Positions 6,296-15,195 of a stretch of DNA of 18,046 bases are shown in pieces. Location: the NCBI GenBank assembly GCA_003133265.1, contig PKWQ01000029.1, positions 1 to 18,046 of the forward strand, in the 5' to 3' direction. The position numbers were made by a program, and so were the translations under genes. The notes under the pieces are model-generated. The model did not search any database, was not told where the DNA came from, and saw only the letters and a program-made list of their open reading frames with translations. Source of the DNA: Acetobacteraceae bacterium (GTDB lineage Bacteria > Pseudomonadota > Alphaproteobacteria > Acetobacterales > Acetobacteraceae). Within the stretch, counting starts at the first letter, position 1. Every line of letters starts with the position of its first letter.

Positions 6296-7726
6296 ATGCA
6301 ACATGAACGGCAGCACTACGTGAATGGTACCTGGGCGGATCCGCTGGAACCGGTTCTGCTCGACGTGATCGATCCCTCCACCCAGGAGGCGTTCACGCAG
6401 ATCGCCCTCGGCGGACCCGCGGACGTGGATAGGGCAGTCGCCGCCGCAAAGGCGGCCTTTCCCGCTTTTGCGCGCACCACCCGCAAGGAGCGGCTGGATC
6501 TGCTGCGCGCCATCCTGGCTGAATACAATAACCGGCGTCAGGATGTCGCGGAGGCTCTCTCGCGGGAAATGGGAGCTCCGCTCAAATTCGCCCTCGAGCG
6601 CCAGTCGGCGACCGGCACCGGCCATCTCACCCGGATGATCGAGGTGCTGGAAAACTACCGGTTCGAGGAACTCCAGGGTACCACGATGATCGCGCGGGAG
6701 CCGGTCGGCGTCGTTGGACTGATCACGCCGTGGAACTGGCCGATCAACCAGATCGTCTGCAAGGTCGCGCCGGCGATCGCGGCCGGCTGCACGATGGTCC
6801 TGAAGCCCTCGGAGATCGCGCCGCTGAACGCCATCATCTGGTCGGAAGTGATGCATGCGGCGGGGGTGCCGAAGGGCGTCTACAACATGGTGCAGGGTGA
6901 AGGCGCCGTCGTCGGTGCGGCCATGTCGGCCCATCCCGATATCGACATGATGTCGTTCACCGGCTCGACCCGGGCCGGCATCCTTGTCGCGCAGGCGGCG
7001 GCAACGACGGTGAAGCGTGTCGCGCAGGAACTCGGCGGCAAGTCTGCTAATATCCTGCTGCCGGACGTGGATTTCCAGAGCGCGGTCGCCAAAGGCGTGC
7101 TCGGGATGATGGCCAACAGTGGCCAGTCCTGCAGTGCGCCGACCCGGATGTTCGTCCCGGCCGACCGGCACGATGAGGTGAAGGCCATTGCCAAGGCGGC
7201 GGCCGAGCGTATCGTGGTGGGCGATGTGCGCGATGAGCGCACTAATCTCGGGCCGGTGGTCAGCGAAGCGCAGTTCAACAAGGTCCAGCGTCTCATCCAG
7301 TCCGGCATCGACGAAGGTGCAGAGTTAGTCACCGGCGGCCCCGGTCGCCCGGAGCACCTCAATCGCGGCTACTTCGTTCGTCCTACTGTCTTTGCCGGCG
7401 TGCGGAACGACATGACGATCGCGCGCGAGGAAATCTTCGGCCCGGTCCTCTCCATCCTGCCGTATCGGGACGAGGCGGAGGCGATCCGTCTGGCGAACGA
7501 CACGGTATATGGCCTGGCGGCGTATGTGCAGTCGGCCGATCTCGCCCATGCGCGTCGGGTGGCCGCGGAGATCCGTGCCGGCAATGTCCATTTGAACTAC
7601 CCCGCCGGCGACAATGCCGCGCCGTTCGGCGGCTACAAGCAGTCCGGCAACGGGCGTGAGTATGGCAAATGGGCGCTTGACGAGTTCCTCGAGATCAAGG
7701 CGATCATCGGCTACGAGGCAGCGTAG
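6296..7726 (+). CDS. NAD(P)-dependent aldehyde dehydrogenase
   Basis: A 476-aa soluble aldehyde dehydrogenase superfamily enzyme that oxidises an aldehyde to its acid with NAD(P). Catalytic features are intact: the oxyanion-hole Asn147 in TPWNWPINQ, the cofactor loop FTGSTRAG, the general base Glu245 in QELGGKS, and the nucleophile Cys279 in NSGQSCSAPT. Glu-Cys spacing of 34 is canonical. EEIFGPVLS and PFGGYKQSGNGREYG complete the signature. The substrate is unknown. The start at 6296 is set by AAGGA seven bases upstream; an in-frame ATG at 6248 is less supported. It diverges from the nsrR operon and is followed by a 353-base gap. Its link to NO metabolism is unclear; it may simply be a neighbour. 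Confidence 0.92.
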   Translation: MQHERQHYVNGTWADPLEPVLLDVIDPSTQEAFTQIALGGPADVDRAVAAAKAAFPAFARTTRKERLDLLRAILAEYNNRRQDVAEALSREMGAPLKFALERQSATGTGHLTRMIEVLENYRFEELQGTTMIAREPVGVVGLITPWNWPINQIVCKVAPAIAAGCTMVLKPSEIAPLNAIIWSEVMHAAGVPKGVYNMVQGEGAVVGAAMSAHPDIDMMSFTGSTRAGILVAQAAATTVKRVAQELGGKSANILLPDVDFQSAVAKGVLGMMANSGQSCSAPTRMFVPADRHDEVKAIAKAAAERIVVGDVRDERTNLGPVVSEAQFNKVQRLIQSGIDEGAELVTGGPGRPEHLNRGYFVRPTVFAGVRNDMTIAREEIFGPVLSILPYRDEAEAIRLANDTVYGLAAYVQSADLAHARRVAAEIRAGNVHLNYPAGDNAAPFGGYKQSGNGREYGKWALDEFLEIKAIIGYEAA

Positions 7727-8079
7727 CAGCAGCCGGGCTCCTCATCCCTGCTGGCGGCTACGCTTGCCGTCGGCAGGGAAGGGCAGCCCCCACGCGACGC
7801 GAACCTTGTCCCGCAGCCTCAGTCGCGCCATGTTCAATACGTGGAGCGATCGGACATCGTCCTGTCGCGCAATACGATATTCATCCTGATTGTCGCCGCG
7901 CACCCCAGCGACGCGTCGAGATGACGCACTTTTTGTGCCATCAGGGGTTCTCGTCACTTCCTGCACGGCCATGACGAGAAGCCCGGGCTGGGTTCCCGGC
8001 TCGTGCCGCGAAGCGTGCTATCCTGCCCATTCTAGAGCGTGCCTCCTATCGGCGGCACCTCGTGGGGTCGTTGCGCCGC
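7727..8079. other. 353-base gap between convergent genes
   Basis: It separates the aldehyde dehydrogenase from the end of norD. A minus-strand frame of 76 codons (7742-7972, from ATG 7972) is open but has no Shine-Dalgarno and no recognisable domain. A 29-codon minus-strand frame upstream of it, starting near 8032, follows an AGGAGG and ends in an ATGA-like overlap with a third short frame. None is convincing as a gene. A hairpin at 7974-8004 is listed separately. Confidence 0.4.
7974..8004. terminator. Possible bidirectional terminator hairpin
   Basis: ACGAG (7974-7978) pairs with CTCGT (8000-8004) and CCGGG (7983-7987) with CCCGG (7995-7999), with a four-base bulge on the left arm and a seven-base loop. 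It lies between convergent genes where a terminator is expected. There is no T-tract. Confidence 0.35.
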
Positions 8080-10011
8080 TCAGGCAGCGATGAGTTGCCG
8101 ATAAATCGCCGGTAAGGCGGCGGGCAGGCGTGCCGCGTTGCCGACGATCGCATAGCCGCCCCGGCCGAACAGGGTCGGAAAATATTCCTGCGCCGCCCGA
8201 TCGATCGTAACGCCGAATACGGCGGTGCCGGCACGGCGCGCCTCCTGCACGGCGCGGCGCGTGTCCTCGATGCCGTATCGACCCTCATAATGATCGATGT
8301 CGTTCGGCTTGCCGTCGGTCAGGACGATCAGCAGGCGGCGGCGGTTGGGGCGCTGGCTCAACCGAACAACCGCATGACGGATGGCGGCGCCGATCCGCGT
8401 GTAGAAACCCGGTTTGAGCGCGGCGACACGCCGCGTCACTGCTGCGTCAAGCGGCGCGTCGAACTCCTTGACGGTGTCGAACCTGATCCAATGCCGATGG
8501 CGCGAGGTAAAGGTGAAGATGGCATGATCGCCGCCGCCGGCCGCCAAGCCGTGGGCCAATACCAGCAGCGCCTCCTTTTCGATATCGAGCACCCGACGGT
8601 TGTCGATCCAACTATCGGTCGATAGTGAGACGTCGGCCAGCAGCGCGACCGACAGGTCGGGCGCCTGGCGGCGCGTCGAGAGATGGATCCGATCCGAGCC
8701 GATGCCGCTGGCCGCCAGATCGGTGCGCGCGCGGACCAGGGCCTCGATATCCAGTTCGACGCCGTCGACCTGGGCGCGCAGCGTGTCCGGGCGCGGCCGG
8801 AACGCCTCGAATTGGCGGCGCACCTGATGGATGCGCCGCCAGGTGGCGGCATCGGGCTGCCAGGTCTCCCCGGTCTGTGAGGCAGTGCCGACGATGACGC
8901 GGCAATGATCGGGCAGATAGGCGCCGCTGCGGTAATCCCACTCTGGATAGGTCAGCTCCGCCTCGATCGGAGCGGCATCGAGCGCCGGCGGCGGCAGATC
9001 GAGATCGAACTTCAGCCGGGTGGAGGGTTTCCTCGTATGGCTGGACAGCCCGATTTCGCCGGCATCCTCCAGCGCCTTGCGCGCGGCGTCCTCATCCTCA
9101 TCATCGACCGCCCGGTTGATGTTCAGCGATTCGACCAGGGTCAGGATCTTTTCGAAGCGGTTGAGGATCAGGGAATCGTTGCGCTCCGCCTGCTCGCTCG
9201 GGCGACGCGTAGCACGGCGGACATGGTCGTCGGTCGCATCGGCGCTCCCGCCGCCGGCGCCCTGTCCTGCCTCGTCGGCGGTCGGACCGATGGCGGGGCC
9301 GTCGATGGCTTCACCCCACAGTGGCACCGGCAGGAACGGGCGGTAGCGGCGCGATGCGCGCGATGCCGCGATCTCGCTCGCCCCGGTCACCATCGGCCAG
9401 AACGGGCCGCTGTCACCTGCGGCACCCAGCAGGGCAAGCACCGCCTGCTCCACTGCCGCCTCATCGCCCGGCAGCTTGCGGGCGGGGCGCAGGGCGCACA
9501 GAGCCGCGCATAGATCGGCATGCAGACCGGCAAGGCCAGGATTGGCGTGAAGAACCGCCGCCGTGGTCCGATACGCATCGCGCAGAAAAACAAGGTCGTG
9601 CCGCAGAGGGTCGGCGTTCGGTTCAGGCAGCCGGGCCCGCCGGTAGGCGAAGAAGGCGGCAAGCCAAAAATACAGGCGGCGGTTCAGCGCCCGCTCGGCG
9701 AATACCTCCAGCCGTGGCGGCAGGTAGAGGCTGGCGCCATCGCGCCTCGGGCGTGTGATCCGCTCCTCGCCCAGACCCAGACGTTGACGAAGCGCGAGCC
9801 GGTGGCGCGAGCCTTCCGCCTGCGCCCCCGCGAGGGTAATCCCGGCGGTGCCGCCAAGCCCACGGAAGAACACGGCTAGCGCGCTCTTGGCCTCGGCCAG
9901 TTCGGTGCCGGCCAGCGGAAACCTGGGCCATGACGAGGCGCCGCCGACCAGCCGGTGCCAGCGCCGCCCGACCAGTTCCTCCAGTTCGAACAGCGACAGA
10001 AGATTGCCCAT
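8080..10011 (-). CDS. norD: NorD, VWA-domain nitric oxide reductase activation protein
   Basis: A 643-aa cytoplasmic protein needed with NorQ to assemble active NO reductase, probably by helping insert the non-haem iron. The C-terminal third is a von Willebrand factor A domain. Its MIDAS motif DVSLS is at D460/S462/S464, and a further metal-site Asp is D566 in LTDGKPND. The N-terminal two thirds are helical and poorly conserved, with acidic low-complexity segments (DDEDEDAARK) and a Gly/Ala-rich linker. Length matches NorD. It starts 17 bases after the norQ stop, with no strong Shine-Dalgarno, which fits coupled translation. It is the last gene of norCBQD; norE and norF are not here. Confidence 0.93.
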   Translation of the reverse strand: MGNLLSLFELEELVGRRWHRLVGGASSWPRFPLAGTELAEAKSALAVFFRGLGGTAGITLAGAQAEGSRHRLALRQRLGLGEERITRPRRDGASLYLPPRLEVFAERALNRRLYFWLAAFFAYRRARLPEPNADPLRHDLVFLRDAYRTTAAVLHANPGLAGLHADLCAALCALRPARKLPGDEAAVEQAVLALLGAAGDSGPFWPMVTGASEIAASRASRRYRPFLPVPLWGEAIDGPAIGPTADEAGQGAGGGSADATDDHVRRATRRPSEQAERNDSLILNRFEKILTLVESLNINRAVDDEDEDAARKALEDAGEIGLSSHTRKPSTRLKFDLDLPPPALDAAPIEAELTYPEWDYRSGAYLPDHCRVIVGTASQTGETWQPDAATWRRIHQVRRQFEAFRPRPDTLRAQVDGVELDIEALVRARTDLAASGIGSDRIHLSTRRQAPDLSVALLADVSLSTDSWIDNRRVLDIEKEALLVLAHGLAAGGGDHAIFTFTSRHRHWIRFDTVKEFDAPLDAAVTRRVAALKPGFYTRIGAAIRHAVVRLSQRPNRRRLLIVLTDGKPNDIDHYEGRYGIEDTRRAVQEARRAGTAVFGVTIDRAAQEYFPTLFGRGGYAIVGNAARLPAALPAIYRQLIAA

Positions 10012-10028
10012 GGGCCGATGCCGTCCGA

Positions 10029-10838
10029 TCAGCCGAGCGTCGCGCGGGCTACTTCGATCAGGCCCTTCTTGACCTCCGGATCATCGGTCAGCGGTTCGAT
10101 CATCGTCGCCATCACCGCCTCGTCGGGCCGCATACCGGCGGCGATGAGCGTGGCGCAGTAGATTACCAGACGGGTCGAGCAGCCCTCCTCGATATCGATC
10201 CCCCGGAGCGTCCGCAGGCGCGCGGCCAGGAAGATCAAGGGAGCGCAGCGATCTCGGGCGAGTCCGCTCTCGGCGGCCACCACGTGCAACTCCGCCTCGG
10301 CCGGGGGGAAGTCGAACTCGATGGCGACGAAGCGCTGGCGTGTGCTCGGCTTCAGGGCTTTCAGGATATTCTGGTAACCGGGATTGTAGGATGCGACCAG
10401 CATGAAACCATCGGGTGCGACCAATGTCTCTCCGGTGCGCTCCAACGGCAGGATACGACGGTCGTCGGTGAGCGGATGCAGGACCACGGCTACGTCCTTG
10501 CGCGCCTCCACCACCTCGTCGAGATAGCAGATGCCGCCTTCGCGCACGGCACGGGAAAGTGGGCCGTCGACCCACACCGTGTCGCCGCCACGCAGCAGAT
10601 AGCGGCCGGTCAGGTCGGCCGCCGTCAGGTCGTCATGGCAGGACACCGTATGGAGCGGACGGCCGAGACGGGCCGCCATGTGGCGGACGAAACGGGTCTT
10701 GCCGCAGCCGGTCGGCCCCTTCAGGAGCAGGGGAAGCCGATGCCGGAATGCGTGCTCGAACAGCGCGCATTCATTGCCGGTCGGCAGGTAGAACGGAATC
10801 GCCTCGGCCGGCGCGCCGATAGACAGGGGAATGGACAT
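10029..10838 (-). CDS. norQ: NorQ, MoxR-type AAA+ ATPase
   Basis: A 269-aa AAA+ ATPase of the MoxR/CbbQ/NorQ group that works with NorD to activate NO reductase. Walker A is GPTGCGKT (41-48) and Walker B is ICYLDE (D107, E108). The sensor-1 stretch VASYNPGYQN and the arginine-rich PSTRQRF follow, as usual for NorQ. Full length. It lies between norB (72 bases upstream, with a hairpin in the gap) and norD (17 bases downstream). The ribosome site before it is weak (agaaag). Confidence 0.94.
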   Translation of the reverse strand: MSIPLSIGAPAEAIPFYLPTGNECALFEHAFRHRLPLLLKGPTGCGKTRFVRHMAARLGRPLHTVSCHDDLTAADLTGRYLLRGGDTVWVDGPLSRAVREGGICYLDEVVEARKDVAVVLHPLTDDRRILPLERTGETLVAPDGFMLVASYNPGYQNILKALKPSTRQRFVAIEFDFPPAEAELHVVAAESGLARDRCAPLIFLAARLRTLRGIDIEEGCSTRLVIYCATLIAAGMRPDEAVMATMIEPLTDDPEVKKGLIEVARATLG

Positions 10839-10858
10839 CGGCAGCTTTCTGTCTCGGT

Positions 10859-10882
10859 CCGGCCCTCGCAGCGGAGAGCCGG
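10859..10882 (-). other. Intercistronic hairpin between norB and norQ
   Basis: On the transcript, CCGGCTCTC pairs with GAGGGCCGG around a six-base loop CGCTGC. That is nine pairs with one U-G wobble. It has no T-tract, so it is more likely an mRNA-processing or 3'-protection element that keeps norCB more abundant than norQD than a full terminator. Confidence 0.5.
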
Positions 10883-10910
10883 AGCAGTTGTGCAGCGGAT
10901 GAGTAGGGCG

Positions 10911-12257
10911 TTAGCTCATCGAGGAAAGGCCGAGACGGCTGGTCGCAGGTGCGCGCCCCGGCACCAGAAGGGCGAAGAGGTAGAGCACGAGGCCGAGCGT
11001 GACCATCACACCGCCCCCCAGACGCACCCAGTAGAACGCCGTTATCTGCTGCTGGACATCCATGTATTCCTCGCCGAGCCCGCGTTCGAGATAAGTCTGC
11101 ATGATGCCGGCGCCGGTCAGGGCCAGGGTCATGACGATGACCCCGGAGGTTAGTATCCAGAAGCTCCAGATATTCAGGCTCTGGCTATAGGGCGGACGGC
11201 CCAGCAGCAGCGGCATGGCGTAGGTGAACATCGCCAGGTTGATCATTGCGTAGGCGCCATAGAAAGCGAGATGGCCATGGGCGGCGGTGAGCTGGGTGCC
11301 GTGGGTATAATAGTTCACCCACGACAGGGTATGCATGAAGCCCCAGACGCCGGCGCCGAGAAAGGCCATGACGGAACAGCCCAACGACCAGAGCAGGGCT
11401 GCCCGATTGGGATGATCACGCCCCCCTTTGCGGACCATGGTGAACGAGAACAGGACGATCAGGAAGAACGGCAGCGGCTCCAGCCCGCCGAAGATGCTGC
11501 CGATCCATTGCCAATATCCGGGCGTGCCGATCCAGTAGTAATGATGGCCGGTACCGAGAATGCCGGTGAACAACGCCATGCCGATGATGACATAGAGCCA
11601 TTTCTCGACGATTTCGCGATCGATGCCGGTCAGCTTGATCAGCAGGAAGGCGAGGATGGCGGCCATCACCAGTTCCCACACGCCTTCGACCCACAGATGG
11701 ACGACCCACCACCAGAACATCTTGTCGATGACGACGTTGGCCGGCAGATAGAACGCGAACAGGAAGAAGATGGCGATGCCCCACAATCCCATGAGCAGGA
11801 TGTTGGTGATCACCGTCTTGCGGCCGCGCAGCGCCGTCATTGTGCAGTTGAACAGAAACATCAGGGCGACGATGACGATGCCGACCTTGATGAACATCGG
11901 CTGTTCCAGATACGAGCGCCCGTCATAATGGCCGGTCAGATAACCCCCCACGGCGACGACAGCGGCGATCAGGAAGACCCAGAATTGCAGTTTGGCGAGG
12001 AACGGACTGTAAAGCTCGTTCTCGGTTTCCTCCGGCAGCAGGAAATAGGTACAGCCGAAGAAGCCCATCAGCAGCCAGACGATCAGGGCATTGGTGTGGA
12101 TCATGCGTATGACGCTGAACGGCAGCAGGTCCACCGGAATGCTGGTCGGCGCGATATAGAGTGTAGCTCCTGCCAAGCCGAAGACGATCTGCAGCGAGAA
12201 GATTAGCAGGGCGCCAAGGAAGTACAGCTTGGCGACTTGTTGTGATTGGTATTTCAT
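10911..12257 (-). CDS. norB: NorB, nitric oxide reductase catalytic subunit
   Basis: The 448-aa membrane subunit of cytochrome c-type NO reductase (2 NO to N2O), a haem-copper oxidase relative with about 12 transmembrane helices. Ligands are all present: H54 (low-spin haem b, MIHTNALIVW), H187 with E191 and E195 (FeB site, VVHLWVEGVWE), the FeB pair H238-H239 (GTGHHYYW), E260, and the haem His pair H327/H329 (AAHGHLAFYG). No quinol-oxidising N-terminal extension exists, so it is cNor and needs NorC. AAGGA lies eight bases before the start, and norC ends 25 bases upstream. Confidence 0.97.
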   Translation of the reverse strand: MKYQSQQVAKLYFLGALLIFSLQIVFGLAGATLYIAPTSIPVDLLPFSVIRMIHTNALIVWLLMGFFGCTYFLLPEETENELYSPFLAKLQFWVFLIAAVVAVGGYLTGHYDGRSYLEQPMFIKVGIVIVALMFLFNCTMTALRGRKTVITNILLMGLWGIAIFFLFAFYLPANVVIDKMFWWWVVHLWVEGVWELVMAAILAFLLIKLTGIDREIVEKWLYVIIGMALFTGILGTGHHYYWIGTPGYWQWIGSIFGGLEPLPFFLIVLFSFTMVRKGGRDHPNRAALLWSLGCSVMAFLGAGVWGFMHTLSWVNYYTHGTQLTAAHGHLAFYGAYAMINLAMFTYAMPLLLGRPPYSQSLNIWSFWILTSGVIVMTLALTGAGIMQTYLERGLGEEYMDVQQQITAFYWVRLGGGVMVTLGLVLYLFALLVPGRAPATSRLGLSSMS

Positions 12258-12282
12258 ACGTCCGTTCCTTCAGGCGCTGCGC

Positions 12283-12735
12283 TTATTCGGCGGGATGCGG
12301 TGGCCAGTTCTGCGTGTCGACGGCGCTGGTCCATCGCAGAAAGTCGATGAGATCGTTCAGGTCGCGATCGCTCAGATTGAACTGCGGCATCTGATGGCGG
12401 TTATCGACGCCCGTCGGCTGAGCCTGAAACCAGGCCTTGAGCGCGTCGCGGGCGCCGGCGGGATCGGTCTGACCGCCATATTTCAGCCAGACCCGGCCGA
12501 TCTCCGGCGCGAAGCGGGCGCCTTCGCCATAGAGCGTATGGCAGTCAAAACAGGCATGCCGCTCCCAGACCCGCTTGCCATGTGCCACGGAATGGCTGAT
12601 CGGATTGCTGACCTCGATGACCCGCGCCTGATGAAAGCTGTCCGCGACCAGTGCCACGAAAATGATGAAAAAGAAGATCGTGCCGCCGTAGAAGATGTTG
12701 CGGGCCGCCGCTTTTGTCAGACGTTCAACCATCAT
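12283..12735 (-). CDS. norC: NorC, cytochrome c subunit of nitric oxide reductase
   Basis: A 150-aa membrane-anchored c-type cytochrome that passes electrons to NorB. It has one N-terminal transmembrane helix (about residues 14-31, IFYGGTIFFFIIFVALVA). The periplasmic domain carries the haem motif CFDCH (C62, C65, H66) and the axial ligand Met116 in HQMPQF. The length is typical. Two ATGs lie in tandem (12735 and 12732); AAGGG sits five and eight bases upstream respectively, so either may be used. It is first in norCBQD, about 60-75 bases from the regulatory box at 12796-12809. Confidence 0.95.
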   Translation of the reverse strand: MMVERLTKAAARNIFYGGTIFFFIIFVALVADSFHQARVIEVSNPISHSVAHGKRVWERHACFDCHTLYGEGARFAPEIGRVWLKYGGQTDPAGARDALKAWFQAQPTGVDNRHQMPQFNLSDRDLNDLIDFLRWTSAVDTQNWPPHPAE

Positions 12736-12795
12736 GCAGTCCCTTCACCGTTCGCGAATTGGACGCGATGATGGGTGCGCGGGGCGGGACATACG

Positions 12796-12809
12796 TTGTG
12801 CTGGATCAA
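12796..12809 (-). promoter_or_regulatory. NnrR/FNR-type box of the nor operon
   Basis: On the minus strand the 14-mer reads TTGAT-CCAG-CACAA. One half matches FNR (TTGAT) and the other NnrR (CACAA). Its centre, if placed at -41.5, puts transcription start near 12761, 26 bases before norC, with CATCAT as a possible -10. It matches two related boxes at 16503 and 17301. Confidence 0.65.
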
Positions 12810-12836
12810 ACAGGGGCGGCGACGAACTGGGCGAAG

Positions 12837-12873
12837 AGACGGAGGCGTGGCCTGCCTGGCCACGCCTCCGTCT
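12837..12873 (-). terminator. metE transcription terminator
   Basis: Sixteen perfectly complementary base pairs (arms 12837-12852 and 12858-12873) around a five-base loop TGCCT begin four bases past the metE stop codon. There is only a weak T-stretch (tcttc) after it. It also shields the nor promoter 28 bases further on. Confidence 0.8.
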
Positions 12874-12876
12874 GCC

Positions 12877-15195
12877 TCAGACAGACGCCGCGGGATCCTT
12901 GCGCAAGGCCTGAGCAGCGGCGACCATGCTCGCAACGGCCGGTCGCACTTCTTCCCACTTGCGGGTCTTCAGCCCGCAGTCCGGATTGACCCAGATCTGC
13001 CAGTCCTCCAGGCGTTTCCTGGCCAGACGCAGCAGCCCGACCATTTCCTGCATGTCCGGCACGCGCGGGCTGTGGATATCCCAGATGCCCGGCCCGATCT
13101 CGTTCGGATAGGCGCTCTCCGAGAACACGTTCAGCAGGTCCATCCGGCTGCGCGTCGTCTCGATGCTGATCGCGTCGGCATCCATCGCCGCGATCGCGGG
13201 CATGATGTCATTGAATTCGCTGTAGCACATATGCGTGTGGATCTGCGTGTCGTCCCGCACGCCACTGCTGCACAGGCGGAAGCACGCGACCGCCCAACGC
13301 AGATAGTCCGGGTGATCCTGCTGCCGTAGCGGCAGACCCTCGCGGAACGCAGGCTCGTCGATCTGCACGATGGGGATACCCGTCGCCTCCAGGTCCGCGA
13401 CCTCGTCGCGGATGGCAAGCGCGATCTGACGGCAGACCGTCTCGTGCGACATGTCGTCGCGCACGAACGACCACTGCAGCATCGTCACCGGACCGGTCAA
13501 CATGCCCTTCATCGGCCGGGTGGTGCGCGATTGCGCATAGGCGGACCAGCGGACGGTCATCGGTGCCGGACGCGACACGTCGCCCCAGATGATCGGCGGT
13601 GCCACGCAACGGCTGCCATAGGACTGCACCCAACCGTGTTTGGTGAAAGCGTAACCGGCGAGCTGCTCGCCGAAATACTTCACCATGTCGTTGCGCTCGA
13701 ACTCGCCATGCACGAGCACATCGATCCCGACCTGTTCCTGCCAGCGCACCGCCTCGTCGATCCAGCCCGCGATCGCCTGATCATAGCCTTCCTGCGCCAG
13801 CGTTCCGCGCGCCAGGGCCGCGCGGGCCTGACGCACGTCTGGCGTCTGCGGAAACGACCCAATCGTTGTCGTCGGGAACATCGGCAGGTTCAGGCGCTGA
13901 CGTTGCAGTTCGCGCCGGCTCGGGAAGGGACTGAGGCGCTGCTCCATCGCCGGTGTGGCAGCGGCCAGACGCTCCGCAACCGCCCGATCATGCACCCGGG
14001 CACTCTCGCGACGGGAGCGCGCGGCCTTGTCGCTGGCCTCCAGGGCCGGTGCGATCGCGGCTTCCCCTTCGTCCAGCGCACGCGCCAACAGAGAGATCTC
14101 CCGCAGCTTCTGGACGGCGAAGGCCAGCCACGGCTTGAGTTCACGATCGAGCCCCGTCTCCTGCTCCAGGTCCACCGGCACATGCAGCAGACTACAGGAC
14201 GGCGCGACCATGAGCCGGCGAGTGCCGCGCGCGGCGGCCACGCGTTGCAGGGTTGCGAGCGTCGCACGCAGGTCGTTGCGCCAGACATTCCGCCCATCCA
14301 CCACGCCCAGCGACAGCCACAGATCCGGCCGCGCCGTCGCCAGGATTTCCTCAAGCTGGGCGGCGCCCCGCACCAGGTCCAGATGCAGTCCCGCAACGGG
14401 CAGGCGCAGAGCAGTCGCGAGGTTGTCGCCGAGATCGCCGAAATAGCTCGTCAACAGGATGTTCGACGCCGCGCCCTGGCTGAGTCTGCCATAGGCCAGA
14501 GCGAAGGCGACCCGTGCCTTCTCGGTCGGATCGAGAACCAGGGCCGGCTCATCTATCTGCACCCAGGCCGCCCCGGCCTCCGCCAGCTCGGCCAGGATTT
14601 GGGTATAGACCGGCAGCAGCGCGCCGAGCAGATGGAGCGGATCGGAGCCGTCGTCGGTCTTCGAGAGAAGAAGGAAGCTGACCGGACCCAGCAGCACGGG
14701 ACGGGTCCGGAGCCCGAGTGCCTGCGCTTCCCTGAACATGGCCGCTGGGCGGTTGCCGGTCAGCTCGAAACGCTGTCCATGCCGCAGCCGAGGCACGAGA
14801 TAATGGTAGTTCGTGTCGAACCACTTGGTCATCTCCAGCGCCGGAAGCTTGTCCGTGATCCCGGCCGCATGTTCCGCCGCGCTACCGCGTGCGCCGCGCG
14901 CCAGGGCGAAATAGGTCGCCAGGGACACAGGCCCGCCGCGCCAGCCGTAGCCGTCCGGGATGGCGCCCAGCATGCAGGCGGTATCCAGTACATGGTCGTA
15001 CAGCGAGAAATCGTTGCTCGGCACGTGGCTAACGCCGAGGCCAGCCTGCAAGCGCCATTGCGCGGCCCGCAGCACGGCAGCCTCCGCTTGCAGGCCTGCC
15101 TCGTCGAGATCGCCGGCCCAGAATTTTTCCAGCGCAAATTTCAGTTCGCGGCGAGGACCGATGCGTGGAAAGCCGAGATTGCTGGCGATGGTCAT
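12877..15195 (-). CDS. metE: Cobalamin-independent methionine synthase
   Basis: A 772-aa cytosolic enzyme that moves the methyl group of 5-methyl-THF-triglutamate to homocysteine. The N-terminus reads TIASNLGFPRIGPRRELKFA as in the family. The C-terminal catalytic half carries VHGEFERNDM and the zinc ligands H655 and C657 (HTHMCYSEFND) and C740 (NPDCGLKTRKW). Length is normal and no frame damage is seen. The start at 15195 has GGGAGG a few bases upstream, inside a hairpin, and overlaps the stop of a 20-codon leader ORF. A cobalamin riboswitch lies upstream, so it should be off when B12 is present, which implies a B12-dependent MetH elsewhere. The 16-bp terminator follows its stop. Confidence 0.97.
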   Translation of the reverse strand: MTIASNLGFPRIGPRRELKFALEKFWAGDLDEAGLQAEAAVLRAAQWRLQAGLGVSHVPSNDFSLYDHVLDTACMLGAIPDGYGWRGGPVSLATYFALARGARGSAAEHAAGITDKLPALEMTKWFDTNYHYLVPRLRHGQRFELTGNRPAAMFREAQALGLRTRPVLLGPVSFLLLSKTDDGSDPLHLLGALLPVYTQILAELAEAGAAWVQIDEPALVLDPTEKARVAFALAYGRLSQGAASNILLTSYFGDLGDNLATALRLPVAGLHLDLVRGAAQLEEILATARPDLWLSLGVVDGRNVWRNDLRATLATLQRVAAARGTRRLMVAPSCSLLHVPVDLEQETGLDRELKPWLAFAVQKLREISLLARALDEGEAAIAPALEASDKAARSRRESARVHDRAVAERLAAATPAMEQRLSPFPSRRELQRQRLNLPMFPTTTIGSFPQTPDVRQARAALARGTLAQEGYDQAIAGWIDEAVRWQEQVGIDVLVHGEFERNDMVKYFGEQLAGYAFTKHGWVQSYGSRCVAPPIIWGDVSRPAPMTVRWSAYAQSRTTRPMKGMLTGPVTMLQWSFVRDDMSHETVCRQIALAIRDEVADLEATGIPIVQIDEPAFREGLPLRQQDHPDYLRWAVACFRLCSSGVRDDTQIHTHMCYSEFNDIMPAIAAMDADAISIETTRSRMDLLNVFSESAYPNEIGPGIWDIHSPRVPDMQEMVGLLRLARKRLEDWQIWVNPDCGLKTRKWEEVRPAVASMVAAAQALRKDPAASV

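Noticed and set aside
6167..7171. Minus-strand 334-codon frame opposite the aldehyde dehydrogenase
   Set aside because: Antisense to a clear enzyme gene; Arg/His/Asp-rich with no domain.
7742..7972. Minus-strand 76-codon frame after norD
   Set aside because: No Shine-Dalgarno, no recognisable family, and it overlaps a likely terminator hairpin at its 5' end; kept only as part of the intergenic description.
9930..11153. Plus-strand open frame of 407 codons opposite norQ and parts of norD and norB
   Set aside because: A shadow of the nor genes in GC-rich DNA; no family resemblance and no ribosome site.
11271..12206. Plus-strand 311-codon frame opposite norB
   Set aside because: Extremely Asp/Glu/Gln/His-rich, which is what the complement of a hydrophobic membrane protein gives; norB carries all catalytic ligands.
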